Origin: Klebsiella indica
GTDB taxonomy: Bacteria > Pseudomonadota > Gammaproteobacteria > Enterobacterales > Enterobacteriaceae
Assembly (NCBI RefSeq): GCF_005860775.1
Contig: NZ_VCHQ01000001.1
Coordinates: forward strand, 1-64,000
DNA: 64,000 nucleotides
Direction of reading: 5' to 3'
The notes below the pieces were generated by a model. It saw nothing but the letters and a program-made list of their open reading frames with translations, did no database searches and was not told the DNA's origin. The position numbers and the translations under genes are program-made. Below are positions 44,401-54,382 of this stretch, in pieces (position 1 is the stretch's first letter; every line of letters begins with the position of its first letter).

Positions 44401-45464
44401 AACAAGTTTGCGTTCTCGGTAACGGCCAGCTAGGCCGAATGCTGCGCCAGGCTGGCGAACCGCTGGGTATTGCGGTCTGGCCGGTCGGTCTCGAAGCCGA
44501 CCCGGAAGCGGTGCCGGTACAGCAAAGCGTGATTACCGCAGAGATTGAACGCTGGCCGGAAACGGCGCTGACCCGCGAGCTGGCGAGTCATTCCGCCTTC
44601 GTCAACCGCGACGTTTTTCCGGTTATCGCCGACCGTCTGACGCAAAAGCAGCTGTTCGATAAGCTGGCGCTCGCTACCGCGCCGTGGCAGCTTCTGGCGG
44701 AGAAAAGCGAGTGGCCGGCGGTATTCGCCCGTCTCGGCGAGCTGGCTATCGTTAAGCGCCGCGTCGGCGGCTATGATGGCCGCGGTCAGTGGCGTTTGCG
44801 GGAAAATGAAACCGCGCAGCTGCCGGATGATAACTACGGCGAGTGTATCGTTGAGCAGGGGATTAACTTCTCCGGCGAAGTATCGCTGGTCGGCGCACGC
44901 GCCCGGGACGGCAGCACGGTCTTCTATCCGCTGACCCGCAACCTGCATCAGGACGGTATTTTACGCGCCAGCGTTGCGTTTCCGCAGGCCAACGCCCGCC
45001 AGCAGGCGCAGGCGGAACAGATGCTGTCGGCGATTATGAATGCGCTTAACTACGTTGGCGTGATGGCGATGGAGTGTTTTGTCACCGCTGATGGTCTGCT
45101 GATTAACGAACTGGCGCCGCGCGTGCACAATAGCGGCCACTGGACGCAGAACGGCGCGTCCATCAGCCAGTTTGAGCTTCATCTGCGGGCGATTACCGAT
45201 CTGCCGCTGCCGCCGCCGGTGGTCAACAGCCCGTCGGTGATGATCAACCTGATCGGTACCGATCTCAACTATGACTGGCTGAAGCTACCGCTGGTGCATC
45301 TGCACTGGTACGACAAAGAGGTGCGTCCGGGACGTAAAGTCGGCCACCTGAACCTGACCGACAGCGATACCGATCGCCTGAGCGCGACGCTGGAAGCGCT
45401 GAAGCCGCTGCTGCCGCCGGAATACGCCAGCGGTGTATTCTGGGCGCAGGCGCAGCTGGCGTAA
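44397..45464 (+). CDS. purK: N5-carboxyaminoimidazole ribonucleotide synthase
   Basis: ATP-grasp enzyme that carboxylates AIR to N5-CAIR; its product feeds PurE. 355 residues with [10 protein letters not shown], the ATP-grasp segment [15 protein letters not shown], and [20 protein letters not shown] with NSGHWTQ. Full length. Confidence 0.97.
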   Translation: MKQVCVLGNGQLGRMLRQAGEPLGIAVWPVGLEADPEAVPVQQSVITAEIERWPETALTRELASHSAFVNRDVFPVIADRLTQKQLFDKLALATAPWQLLAEKSEWPAVFARLGELAIVKRRVGGYDGRGQWRLRENETAQLPDDNYGECIVEQGINFSGEVSLVGARARDGSTVFYPLTRNLHQDGILRASVAFPQANARQQAQAEQMLSAIMNALNYVGVMAMECFVTADGLLINELAPRVHNSGHWTQNGASISQFELHLRAITDLPLPPPVVNSPSVMINLIGTDLNYDWLKLPLVHLHWYDKEVRPGRKVGHLNLTDSDTDRLSATLEALKPLLPPEYASGVFWAQAQLA

Positions 45465-45478
45465 TCTGCGACCATCAT

Positions 45479-45516
45479 CCCGGCTTGCGGCGCGTTGCGC
45501 CCTCGCCGGGTTATTC
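45479..45516 (+). terminator. Probable purEK terminator
   Basis: Hairpin CCCGGC / GCCGGG with an inner GGCGCG-TT-GCGCC element, then TTATT, 14 bases past purK. Confidence 0.5.
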
Positions 45517-45657
45517 CTGCCCCCGAAAATCCCGACTCCCTGATGCTATTGAGCAATTCATCGTGAAAAATCAATCCGGCCTGCCTCTCACCGCGTACAA
45601 TAGGCGGGTTATCGCGTCGAGCGACGCGTCTGAATTGATTAATGGCTTGTTTGAATA

Positions 45658-46743
45658 ATGGAATTAGTGCAATCACCACAGAATATTCGACGGATTCTCG
45701 CCAGCGATACGCCGCTGATTGACGTACGCGCTCCGGTCGAGTTCCGGCAAAGTGCGATGCCTGCGGCAATCAATCTGCCGCTGATGGACGATGAGGAGCG
45801 CGCCGCCGTCGGCACCTGCTATAAACATCAGGGCCCGGAAGCCGCGATCGCGCTGGGTCATCAGTTGGTTAATGGCGAGATTCGCGCCCGCCGCCTTGCT
45901 GCCTGGAAAGACGCCTGCGCACGTTATCCGGAAGGCTACCTGTGCTGCGCGCGAGGCGGTCAGCGTTCGCATATCGTGCAGCGGTGGCTGAAGGAAGCGG
46001 GCGTTGATTATCCGCTAATCGTCGGCGGCTATAAGGCGCTGCGCCAGGCGGCGATTCAGCTCACCGAAGAGCTGGTACAGCGTCCTGTTGTGCTGATTGG
46101 CGGCTGTACCGGTAACGGTAAAACCCAGTTGGTCCGCGCTCAGCCTGACGGCATCGATCTCGAAGGCCATGCTCATCACCGCGGCTCCTCGTTTGGCTGT
46201 ACCTTACAGGCGCAGTATCAACAGGCAACATTTGAAAACCATCTGGCCATCGCGATGCTCAAAAAGTCAGCGCAGCAGAGGCGATGGGTGCTGGAGGATG
46301 AGGGACATATGATCGGTGCCAATCATCTGCCAGAAAGCTTACGTATTCGCATGGATCGGTCGCCGCTGGCGGTAGTGGAAGATCCCTTTGAGATCCGCCT
46401 TGAACGTTTGCGCGAAGAGTATTTTACACGTATGCATCACGACTTTATTGCGGCATATGGCGAAGAGCAAGGCTGGCAGGCGTACAGCGACTATCTGCAT
46501 CATGGCCTGTTTGCCATTCGCCGCCGTCTGGGATTACAGCGTTTTGCCCAGCTCACCGCCCGGCTCGACGAGGCGCTGGTCGAGCAGCAGCGTACCGCCA
46601 GCAACGAAGCGCATTTTAGCTGGCTGGTTCCTCTGCTGAACGAGTATTACGATCCGATGTACCGCTATCAGCTCGGCAAAAAAGCGGAGAAGATAGTGTT
46701 TCGCGGTAACTGGCGGGAGGTCGCCGCCTGGCTGGCGCAATAA
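45658..46743 (+). CDS. selU: tRNA 2-selenouridine synthase
   Basis: Replaces S with Se in the wobble 2-thiouridine of certain tRNAs, via a geranylated intermediate. 361 residues. N-terminal rhodanese domain with the catalytic cysteine in [17 protein letters not shown]-terminal P-loop GGCTGNGKT and [14 protein letters not shown]. Formerly ybbB. It follows purK directly with no allantoin gene cluster between. Confidence 0.95.
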   Translation: MELVQSPQNIRRILASDTPLIDVRAPVEFRQSAMPAAINLPLMDDEERAAVGTCYKHQGPEAAIALGHQLVNGEIRARRLAAWKDACARYPEGYLCCARGGQRSHIVQRWLKEAGVDYPLIVGGYKALRQAAIQLTEELVQRPVVLIGGCTGNGKTQLVRAQPDGIDLEGHAHHRGSSFGCTLQAQYQQATFENHLAIAMLKKSAQQRRWVLEDEGHMIGANHLPESLRIRMDRSPLAVVEDPFEIRLERLREEYFTRMHHDFIAAYGEEQGWQAYSDYLHHGLFAIRRRLGLQRFAQLTARLDEALVEQQRTASNEAHFSWLVPLLNEYYDPMYRYQLGKKAEKIVFRGNWREVAAWLAQ

Positions 46744-47312
46744 TCTCCCCCGTTGCCCTAATGCTGGTTAGTTAAGGGGCTGTCAGCCATTTTGATGGCT
46801 GGCTGAGCGGTTCCGTTAATCGGTGGTTCTGGCGAAAATGGCATTTTTCGTTTTCACCTGGTTTGGCTTAGTGGCCTGTTCCGTTCACTATAAATTTGCG
46901 GATATTCGTTATATCCACAGCGTGTGAACGGGCAGGGGGACGTTTCGCCCGTCCCCCTGCACCCCCGGCATTGCGCTGAAAACCTGCCGCTGCGCGGTCC
47001 GCTCCACTCCGGCTTCATCTGGCGGACCGGGCGGGACTCGACGTCCCTGTCTCGACCCGCCCTCTGGCCGCCGTCCTGGCGGCCAGTCCTGGATGCGCGC
47101 CTGCGTTCCCGCCAGGTTTCCTTGATGCGCCCACCCCCCTGCTGTGAGCCTGGGCTGAAACGGTTACTCCCCTGCGGCTGTGGGTTAAAATCTCCTGAGT
47201 TTTGCAACCGAATCGGGATTTCGCTTAAACCACCGAAAAAGCGACTCCTGTTACCTGGATTAAGACTCACGCCATACCCCGGCACAATAGCGGCAAATTA
47301 CACGCAATCCCA
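46744..47312. other. Hairpin-rich noncoding stretch between selU and ybbP
   Basis: About 570 bases without a convincing gene, at the site where E. coli carries rhsD. The GC-rich middle holds strong inverted repeats: GCAGGGGGAC/GTCCCCCTGC (46932-46960), CTGGCCGCC/GGCGGCCAG (47064-47086) and GGGCGGG/CCCGCCC (47029-47062). Open frames here on both strands look like by-products of the repeats. It could encode a structured RNA or be a dispersed repeat; not recognised. Confidence 0.45.
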
Positions 47313-49727
47313 CTACTGAGTAAACTGGCGAAACAGCGCTTTGCCTTTTAGCAGACGCAATCCCAGCCAGCCGCCGCACAACGACAGCAGTATCGCCCCG
47401 CAGAGCGGCAGCATCACCCACAACCGCCAGTCGGGAGACCACGGAAAATCAAAAATTTTGCTTTGCAATAACGCCAGCGCCACTTCTGCGCCAATCGCCG
47501 CGACCACGCCGGAAACCACGCCCAGCAGGGCGAACTCTGCCCACAGCGTGGTGCGTAGCAAAGACTTACCGGCCCCCAGCGTACGCCAGACCATCAGTTC
47601 CTGATGACGCTGGCGCATCCCGACCTGCACCTGGGCCAGCAACAGCAAAATGCCGCAGGCGGTCACCAGCACAACCATCACCTCCAGGGCGCGGCTTACC
47701 TGGGTCAGCACCTGGCCAATCTGCTGCAAAATCGCGCCGATATCCAGCAGGCTGACGGTCGGAAACGCGCGGTTGAGCTGCGTCAGCATCCCGTTACCGT
47801 TATCCCAACGGAAGCTGGTTAACCAGCTTTGCGGCTGCCCGTCGAGCGCTCCTGGCGGGAAAATAAAGAAGAAGTTGGGGCGCAGGCTCTCCCAGTCCAC
47901 TTTGCGCACGCTGGTCACTTTCGCGCTAAAATTCTGGGTATCCCCGGTAAAGGTCAGACTATCGCCGGGCTTCACCCCCAACCGCTGCGCCAGCCCCTCT
48001 TCAATCGAGACCTCGCCCGCTTTCGGCGGCCAGCTTCCGGCAACCAGCGGATTATGATCCGGGCGCTCTCGGCTCCAGGTAAGGTTTAACTCCCGGTTCA
48101 GCGCTTCGTCTTTATTGCCCTCCGTATCCTGACCATTAATTTGCGTCAGGCGGGCGCGAACGACCGGATAAAACTCAGTCGCCCGAGCCTGATGTTCGGC
48201 GAGGAAAGTTTTCACCTGCCCCACCTGTTCCGGCGCGATATTGATCAGGAAGTAATTGGGGCTTTCCGGCGGCAATTGCTGCTGCCAGCGGTCGAGCAGA
48301 TCGCCGCGCAGCACCAGCAGCAGAGCCAGCAGCATAAAAGACAGCGAGAAAGCCGCCAGTTGGCTTAACGTCGACCACGGCTGGCGCAACAGACGATTCA
48401 CCGCCAGACGCAGCGGCAGCGCGTTTAGCGTCACGCGTTTCAGTAACCACAGGACGCCCCACCCCGCCAGACCGCACAGCAGCGCCAGCACCACAGCGCC
48501 CGCCAGTACCGCCCACAATAAGGGACTGCCGCCCATCAGCAGCGCCAGTAGCCCAACGACTACCACGCACACCAGCGGAATATAGAACTTCAGCGGCCAG
48601 ACATCGGCGACGACATCCTGGCGCAGCACCCGCAGCGGCAGCGTCGCCAGCAGAAGTCGATAAGGGCGCAACCCGACCAGCAGAGAAATCACCACCATCG
48701 CGCCAATCGCCCACAACCACGGCCAGCCGCTCGCCGCCGGAAGCGCCGTCGGCAGCACTGGCTTAAGCATCACCAGCAGAATATTTTCCAGCCCGACGCC
48801 CATCGCTCCGCCAGCCACCGCCGCCAGCGCCAGCAGCATCAGCCACTGGCCGGCAATCAGCTTACCCAACTGCGCCCGCCCGGCGCCGAGAGTTTTAAGG
48901 ATCGCCACCCGATCGTAGCGACTGCGGCAGTAATGGCTCATCGCCACCGCTACCGCGGCCACCGCCAGTAGCAGGGTTAACAGCGCCGAAAGCAGCAAAA
49001 ACTGCTGTGAGCGTTGCAGCGATTTGCCTAACGCGCTGTCGTCCTGCTGCAGGCCGATCCAGCGATGTTCCGGCCCCAGTTTCGGCAACAACCACTTTTC
49101 ATAGTCCGCCAGTTGCTGCGCGGTTCCGGCATACTTATAGCGCCAGGAGACGCGGCTACCAGGCTGCACCGCGCCGGTTTTCGCCACATCCGCGGTGTTC
49201 ATCATCAGCCGCGGCGCCATCCGGAAGGGGTTAAATCCGGCATCCGGCTCCTGAATCACCTCCCCGGCAATGCGCAGCGTAGCGTCGCCAACATCAAGGG
49301 TATCGCCGGTTTTCAGATTCAGCAACGCCATCAGGCGCGGGGCCAGCAGCACGGTTCCGGCCCGCGGTTTCAAGCCAGGCGGCTGGGTTTGCAACTGACC
49401 ATACAGCGGATAGGCGTCGTCAACCGCCTTAACCTCTGCCAGTTGCGGCGTATCGCCGGAAAAGGTCATGGTCGCGAAATTCAGCTGTTGATCCACGGTT
49501 AAACCAAGGCGGCGGGCTTCGTCAATCCATGCCCCAGGGACTTCGCGCGAACTGCGCAGGGTACGGTCTCCGGCCATAAATTCCCGACTCTGCTGACTGA
49601 GCCCTTTCTCCATACGATCGCTTATCGATCCCAGTGCCAGCACGCAGGCCACCGCCAGACTCAGCGCCAGCCAGACAATCAGCAGCGACGGCGAGCGCCA
49701 TTCGCGCCAGAACCAGCGGACAATCAT
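47313..49727 (-). CDS. ybbP: ABC transporter permease YbbP (MacB/FtsX-like)
   Basis: 804-residue inner-membrane protein with the FtsX/MacB extracytoplasmic-core layout duplicated: an N-terminal helix, a large periplasmic domain, about eight further helices grouped near residues 250-480 and 680-790. Partner of the YbbA ATPase, with which it overlaps by 4 bases. Thought to act in lipid or hydrophobic-compound handling rather than import; substrate unproven. Confidence 0.93.
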   Translation of the reverse strand: MIVRWFWREWRSPSLLIVWLALSLAVACVLALGSISDRMEKGLSQQSREFMAGDRTLRSSREVPGAWIDEARRLGLTVDQQLNFATMTFSGDTPQLAEVKAVDDAYPLYGQLQTQPPGLKPRAGTVLLAPRLMALLNLKTGDTLDVGDATLRIAGEVIQEPDAGFNPFRMAPRLMMNTADVAKTGAVQPGSRVSWRYKYAGTAQQLADYEKWLLPKLGPEHRWIGLQQDDSALGKSLQRSQQFLLLSALLTLLLAVAAVAVAMSHYCRSRYDRVAILKTLGAGRAQLGKLIAGQWLMLLALAAVAGGAMGVGLENILLVMLKPVLPTALPAASGWPWLWAIGAMVVISLLVGLRPYRLLLATLPLRVLRQDVVADVWPLKFYIPLVCVVVVGLLALLMGGSPLLWAVLAGAVVLALLCGLAGWGVLWLLKRVTLNALPLRLAVNRLLRQPWSTLSQLAAFSLSFMLLALLLVLRGDLLDRWQQQLPPESPNYFLINIAPEQVGQVKTFLAEHQARATEFYPVVRARLTQINGQDTEGNKDEALNRELNLTWSRERPDHNPLVAGSWPPKAGEVSIEEGLAQRLGVKPGDSLTFTGDTQNFSAKVTSVRKVDWESLRPNFFFIFPPGALDGQPQSWLTSFRWDNGNGMLTQLNRAFPTVSLLDIGAILQQIGQVLTQVSRALEVMVVLVTACGILLLLAQVQVGMRQRHQELMVWRTLGAGKSLLRTTLWAEFALLGVVSGVVAAIGAEVALALLQSKIFDFPWSPDWRLWVMLPLCGAILLSLCGGWLGLRLLKGKALFRQFTQ

Positions 49728-50410
49728 GCTTCCTCCCGCAGTTGACCATCCACCAGCCGCAGCCGTCGGTCACAGCGCGCCGCCAGCAGCGGATCGTGGG
49801 TCACCAGAATCAGCGTGGTCCCGTGTTCGCGATTGAGCGAAAACAGCAGATCGGCGATTTTATCCCCGGTCTGCCGATCCAGATTACCGGTTGGTTCGTC
49901 GGCAAACAGCAGCGCCGGACGACCGTTAAACGCCCGTGCCAACGCAACCCGCTGCTGTTCGCCGCCGGAAAGCTGCACAGGTAAGTGATTCAGGCGTTTT
50001 CCCAACCCTAATTGCTCCAGCAATGCCCTGGCGCTGCTGCGGCTGAGTCTATCGCTCTCGCCGCGCAGCAGGGCCGGAAGTTCAACATTTTCCAGCGCAT
50101 TGAGAGTCGGTATCAGCATAAAAGATTGAAACACAAAGCCAACGTGCTTAGCGCGCAGCTTCGCCCGCGCCTCTTCGTCCATCTGATGCAACGGCTGCCC
50201 GAGCAGCGAGACTTCACCGCTACTGCCATCGTCCAGCCCGGCGAGGATCGCCAGCAGCGTCGATTTACCGGAACCTGACTCGCCAATCAGCGCGATGGTC
50301 TGCCCTTGTTTGACAACCAGCTCAACTCCGGTAAGGATGGAAAGCAGATGCTCACCCTGACCGACGGACTTCTTAAGATGATGAACTTCAAGTATGTTTT
50401 CCGCTGGCAT
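49724..50410 (-). CDS. ybbA: ABC transporter ATPase YbbA (LolD/MacB type)
   Basis: 228 residues. Walker A GESGSGKST, signature LSGGEQQRVALARAFNGRPA, Walker B LLFADEPTGNLD, switch His in LVTHDP. Same subfamily as LolD and the MacB ATPase domain. Its 5' end overlaps the divergent tesA start by about 30 bases, as in E. coli. Confidence 0.95.
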   Translation of the reverse strand: MPAENILEVHHLKKSVGQGEHLLSILTGVELVVKQGQTIALIGESGSGKSTLLAILAGLDDGSSGEVSLLGQPLHQMDEEARAKLRAKHVGFVFQSFMLIPTLNALENVELPALLRGESDRLSRSSARALLEQLGLGKRLNHLPVQLSGGEQQRVALARAFNGRPALLFADEPTGNLDRQTGDKIADLLFSLNREHGTTLILVTHDPLLAARCDRRLRLVDGQLREEA

Positions 50411-51004
50411 TTGCCTTTCCTGTTTCTGGTCCTGTTTACCTGCCGCGCGATGGCGGCCGATACGCTGTTGGTTCTCGGCGACAGTCTGAGCGCCGGTTAT
50501 CGCATGGCGGGCAATACCGCCTGGCCTGCGCTGCTTAATGATAAGTGGCAGACCAAAACGTCGGTGATTAACGCCAGCATCAGCGGCGATACGTCGCAGC
50601 AGGGGCTGGCAAGGCTTCCGGGGCTACTTAAGCAGCATCAGCCGCGCTGGGTGCTGGTCGAGCTGGGCGGTAACGACGGGCTGCGCGGTTTCCCGCCGCA
50701 GCAGACGGAACAGACTCTGCGTACCATTATCCAGAATATCAAAGCGGCAAACGCTCAGCCGCTGCTGATGCAAATTCGCCTGCCCGCCAACTACGGCCGC
50801 CGTTATAATGAAGCCTTTAGCGCAATCTATCCGGCGCTGGCCAAAGAGTTCGATATTCCTCTGCTGCCCTTTTTTATGGAAGAGGTTTATCTGAAGCCCC
50901 AGTGGATGCAGGACGATGGCATTCACCCTAATCGCGACGCCCAGCCATTTATCGCCGACTGGATGGCGGCGCGTCTGGCTCCTTTAGTTAATCATGACTC
51001 CTGA
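50378..51004 (+). CDS. tesA: Periplasmic thioesterase I/lysophospholipase L1/protease I
   Basis: 208-residue GDSL/SGNH hydrolase. Signal peptide to about residue 26 (FRWHLPFLFLVLFTCRAMAA). Catalytic Ser in LVLGDSLSAGY, block III GGNDG, and Asp/His in DDGIHPN. The ATGATG start at 50378 matches the E. coli protein; the longer frame is rejected. Start lies within ybbA on the opposite strand. Confidence 0.96.
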   Translation: MMNFKYVFRWHLPFLFLVLFTCRAMAADTLLVLGDSLSAGYRMAGNTAWPALLNDKWQTKTSVINASISGDTSQQGLARLPGLLKQHQPRWVLVELGGNDGLRGFPPQQTEQTLRTIIQNIKAANAQPLLMQIRLPANYGRRYNEAFSAIYPALAKEFDIPLLPFFMEEVYLKPQWMQDDGIHPNRDAQPFIADWMAARLAPLVNHDS

Positions 51005-51803
51005 TAGCCGGGGGTCGTTTACAGGTAAAGTTATGCAAAAATCGGTTTTAGTTACAGGATGTTCCAGCGGAATAGGTCTTGAAAGCGCCCTTGATTTAAA
51101 ACGCCAGGGCTTTAATGTGCTGGCAGCCTGCCGCAAAGCAGATGACGTTGCGCGAATGCAGGAGCTTGGCCTGACCGGCGTTTTGCTGGACCTTGACGAT
51201 CCGCGCAGCGTTGAACGCGCCGCCGAGGAGGTTATCGCCCTGACCGACAATCGCCTGTACGGCCTGTTTAACAACGCGGGCTACGGCGTCTACGGCCCGC
51301 TGCCAACCATCAGCCGCCAGCAGATGGAACAGCAGTTTTCCGCCAATTTTTTCGGCGCGCATCAGCTAACGATGCGGCTGCTTCCGGCGATGGCGCCGCA
51401 CGGTGAGGGGCGGATTGTAATGACGTCATCCGTGATGGGAATCATCTCCAGCCCGGGTCGCGGCGCCTATGCCGCCAGTAAATATGCGCTGGAAGCCTGG
51501 TCCGACGCGCTGCGCATGGAACTGCGCCACAGCGGAATTAAAGTCAGCCTGATTGAACCTGGGCCCATCCACACCCGTTTTACCAACAACGTCAACCAGA
51601 CGCAGGCCGATAAGCCGGTGGAAAATCCCGGTATTGCCGCCCGCTTTACCCTCGGACCGGAAGCGGTGGTGGAAAAAGTGCGCCATGCATTTACCAGTGA
51701 TAAGCCGAAACTGCGCTATCCGGTAACTCTGGTGACCCACGCGGTCATCCTGCTTAAACGCCTGTTGCCGACTCGCGTGATGGACAAAATTATTCAGGGA
51801 TGA
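50994..51803 (+). CDS. ybbO: NADP-dependent aldehyde reductase YbbO (SDR)
   Basis: 269-residue SDR with TGCSSGIG cofactor motif, NNAGYGVYGP, catalytic Ser in TSSVMGIISSPGRG and YAASKYALEAW. Overlaps the end of tesA by 11 bases, as in E. coli. Family members reduce medium-chain aldehydes. A shorter start at 51033 (MQKSVLVTG) is also possible. Confidence 0.93.
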   Translation: MTPDSRGSFTGKVMQKSVLVTGCSSGIGLESALDLKRQGFNVLAACRKADDVARMQELGLTGVLLDLDDPRSVERAAEEVIALTDNRLYGLFNNAGYGVYGPLPTISRQQMEQQFSANFFGAHQLTMRLLPAMAPHGEGRIVMTSSVMGIISSPGRGAYAASKYALEAWSDALRMELRHSGIKVSLIEPGPIHTRFTNNVNQTQADKPVENPGIAARFTLGPEAVVEKVRHAFTSDKPKLRYPVTLVTHAVILLKRLLPTRVMDKIIQG

Positions 51804-51862
51804 GTTGAAGCGCCGACCACAGCCCCCATATATTCATAAATACTGACTAAAGAGATTCGTTC

Positions 51863-52717
51863 ATGTCCGCACAGAATATCGTCACTATTACCGAAGCCAA
51901 CCTGCACCAGACACTGCAGCAGTCGGCCTCCGCACCGGTACTGTTCTATTTCTGGTCCGCGCGTAGCCAGCATTGCGAGAAGCTGACCCCGGTGCTGGAA
52001 AGCCTGGCCGCGCAGTACAACGGTCTGTTTACCCTGGCGAAGGTTGACTGCGATGCCGAGCAAATGCTGGCCTCGCAGTTTGGCCTGCGTGCGATTCCTA
52101 CTGTTTACCTGTTCCAGAACGGCCAGCCGGTGGACGGATTCGAAGGCCCGCAGCCCGAAGACGCGGTCCGCGCGCTGTTGGATAAATACCTGCCGCGTGA
52201 AGAGGAACTGAAAGCACAGCAGGCGCAGGCGCTGATGGCGGAAGAGAAATACACCGAAGCGCTGCCGCTGCTGAAAGAAGCCTGGCAATTGTCGAATCAG
52301 GAGAGCCAGATTGGCCTTCTGCTGGCGGAAACGCTGATTGCTCTGCAGCGTTCCGATGAAGCGGAAACGGTGTTGAAAACCGTACCATTACAGGATCAGG
52401 ATACTCATTATCAGGGGCTGGTGGCGCAAATTGAACTGCTCAGGAAAGCAGCCGATACACCGGAAATTCAGCAGTTGCAGCAGCAGGTGGAGCAGAATCC
52501 GGAAGACGCAATGCTGGCTTCCCAACTGGCATTGCAACTGCATCAGGTCGGGCGCAACGAAGAAGCGCTGGCGCTGCTGTTCAGCCACCTGCAAAAAGAT
52601 TTAGGCGCGGGAAACGGCGAGGTGCGCAAGATGCTCCAGGAGATCCTCTCCGCGCTCGGCACCGGCGACGCGCTGGCGGCGAAGTACCGCCGCCAACTCT
52701 ATTCCCTGCTGTACTGA
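51863..52717 (+). CDS. cnoX: Chaperedoxin CnoX (YbbN)
   Basis: 284 residues. N-terminal thioredoxin fold with the atypical SQHC motif ([13 protein letters not shown]) in place of CGPC, so it is not a classical disulfide reductase. The C-terminal half has TPR-like repeats (from about residue 115). In E. coli it protects proteins from hypochlorous acid and delivers them to DnaK and GroEL. Full length. Confidence 0.95.
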   Translation: MSAQNIVTITEANLHQTLQQSASAPVLFYFWSARSQHCEKLTPVLESLAAQYNGLFTLAKVDCDAEQMLASQFGLRAIPTVYLFQNGQPVDGFEGPQPEDAVRALLDKYLPREEELKAQQAQALMAEEKYTEALPLLKEAWQLSNQESQIGLLLAETLIALQRSDEAETVLKTVPLQDQDTHYQGLVAQIELLRKAADTPEIQQLQQQVEQNPEDAMLASQLALQLHQVGRNEEALALLFSHLQKDLGAGNGEVRKMLQEILSALGTGDALAAKYRRQLYSLLY

Positions 52718-52753
52718 TCGCGAAAAACGTCGGTTGCGCGCCATCACCCCAGG

Positions 52754-52774
52754 CCTCTCCCCTGAAGGGAGAGG
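52754..52774. terminator. Hairpin between cnoX and fetB
   Basis: Perfect CCTCTCCC / GGGAGAGG stem with a 5-base loop between convergent genes; no clear T run, so a weak or factor-aided terminator. Confidence 0.45.
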
Positions 52775-52798
52775 AAGAACTTATAGCCAGGGTAACGC

Positions 52799-53581
52799 TT
52801 ACTCTCGTTTTTTCAATGACGTCACAATCAGTTGATGACGCGCATTAAAGAACTTCCTGTAGGTCAGATACCCGGCGATAATCGTCGACAGGCTGGCGGT
52901 GGATAAAAGCATAAACGTCACCATAATCTGATATTTTATCGCCTTCACCGGGTCAATTCCGGCAAAAATCAGCCCCGACATCATCCCCGGTAAGCTCACC
53001 AGACCAACCGTTTTCGCGGAATCAACCGTCGGAATCAACGCTGCCCGAATGCTATCCCGAATCAGCCTTGCGGAGGCTATTTTCGGCGTCGCGCCCAGAC
53101 TTAACTTCTCCTGAATCTGCTGCTGCTCACTGCTGAAACGCTGCCCCATATTGTTGTAGCACAACCCCACCGCCACCATCGCGTTTCCGGCCACCATCCC
53201 GGCAATCGGGATCACCTGCATGGGCACAAAAGCAATCGACCCGGAAATAACCAGCACCGCCAGCGTTAGCCCAGCGCCAGTGGTTATTGCGATAAACGAC
53301 GAGATAAACGCTTTATCGATATATTTACTACGCTTTTTCGCATTCCACGCGGCGTTAAAACAGATAAACAGCACCATCAACAACGTCAGCACCGCGTGAT
53401 TTACATTAAAGATATATTTCAAAACGTAGCCGACAATAAGCAACTGCAAAATCGCCCGGCAAATACTCCAGATAATATCTTTTTCCAGCGCCAGTTTTTC
53501 CCGGTAGCTCACCACAATCGCCACCAGCACCAGTACCATGGATAACGCCAGCGATCCGTTGGTAATATTATGCCCGTTCAT
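52799..53581 (-). CDS. fetB: Iron exporter permease FetB (YbbM)
   Basis: 260-residue inner-membrane protein with about seven helices, UPF0014 family. Motifs: PMQVIPIAGMVAGNAMVAVG and VGLVSLPGMMSGLIFAGIDP. Works with FetA as an iron exporter that raises peroxide resistance in E. coli. Its start overlaps fetA by 14 bases. Confidence 0.94.
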   Translation of the reverse strand: MNGHNITNGSLALSMVLVLVAIVVSYREKLALEKDIIWSICRAILQLLIVGYVLKYIFNVNHAVLTLLMVLFICFNAAWNAKKRSKYIDKAFISSFIAITTGAGLTLAVLVISGSIAFVPMQVIPIAGMVAGNAMVAVGLCYNNMGQRFSSEQQQIQEKLSLGATPKIASARLIRDSIRAALIPTVDSAKTVGLVSLPGMMSGLIFAGIDPVKAIKYQIMVTFMLLSTASLSTIIAGYLTYRKFFNARHQLIVTSLKKRE

Positions 53582-54245
53582 TTTTAACCTCGCGCGCGTT
53601 CCCGCCAGCAGGCTGTAGCGTCATCACATCATCCGCATGAGCTATCTCATTTTGATCGTGGGTCACCCACAGTACGGCAATATTTTTCTCGCTCGCGTAG
53701 CGATGAATAATCTCATTCACATTGTTTTTGTTATTTTCATCCAGTGCGCTGGTTATTTCATCAAGCAGCAGCACCTGCGGTAAAAATTGCAGATTGCGAA
53801 TCAACGACACGCGCTGCTTTTCCCCGCCCGAAAGTTCAGCGATCGGTTTTTCCAGCAGATTTTCCGCCAGACCAAAGCGCTGTAGATCGGCCACCAGCGC
53901 TTTCGGGTCCGGCTGTTTATGACGGATTTGCCACGGAAAGATCAGATTGTCATACACCGAATCGCCGAACAGCGCCGGCGTTTGCGCACAGTAGGAAACC
54001 TGCTGGCGATAGGCTTCCGGCGATAGCGTGGTAATGTCTTTACCGGCGAAAAAAATCTTCCCGGAGGTGGGACTAAGCAGTGAAGCGATAACTTTTAATA
54101 AGGTGCTTTTCCCACAACCCGATGGCCCGGTAATCAATTTAAATTCCCCTGCCCTGAGCTGAAAATTGATCCCCGTGAAGATAACGGCATCGTCAGCCTG
54201 AAACCCCACATCCTCCAGCCGCAAAATAGCGTCACTTTCCGTCAT
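53568..54245 (-). CDS. fetA: Iron exporter ATPase FetA (YbbL)
   Basis: 225 residues. Walker [10 protein letters not shown], signature [15 protein letters not shown], Walker [13 protein letters not shown], switch His in [13 protein letters not shown]. The start [15 protein letters not shown] at 54245 gives the family length; a longer frame upstream would collide with the divergent qmcA promoter and is rejected. Confidence 0.94.
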   Translation of the reverse strand: MTESDAILRLEDVGFQADDAVIFTGINFQLRAGEFKLITGPSGCGKSTLLKVIASLLSPTSGKIFFAGKDITTLSPEAYRQQVSYCAQTPALFGDSVYDNLIFPWQIRHKQPDPKALVADLQRFGLAENLLEKPIAELSGGEKQRVSLIRNLQFLPQVLLLDEITSALDENNKNNVNEIIHRYASEKNIAVLWVTHDQNEIAHADDVMTLQPAGGNAREVKNERA

Positions 54246-54382
54246 TATTGTTCCTGTTTTTTTCCACAACGGTGCCAGTTTACTCCAGTTTCCTTTCACC
54301 GGGATGCGCAGAAAGATATACTCTGATGAGACACATGTCATTCTTTCGGCGCACTTACAGGCAACAAGACAGGAGGTTTTTG

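Noticed and set aside
46854-47319. Two overlapping frames of 131-143 residues between selU and ybbP
   Set aside because: They read through the inverted repeats on opposite strands, with low-complexity Pro/Arg/Gly composition and no ribosome site.
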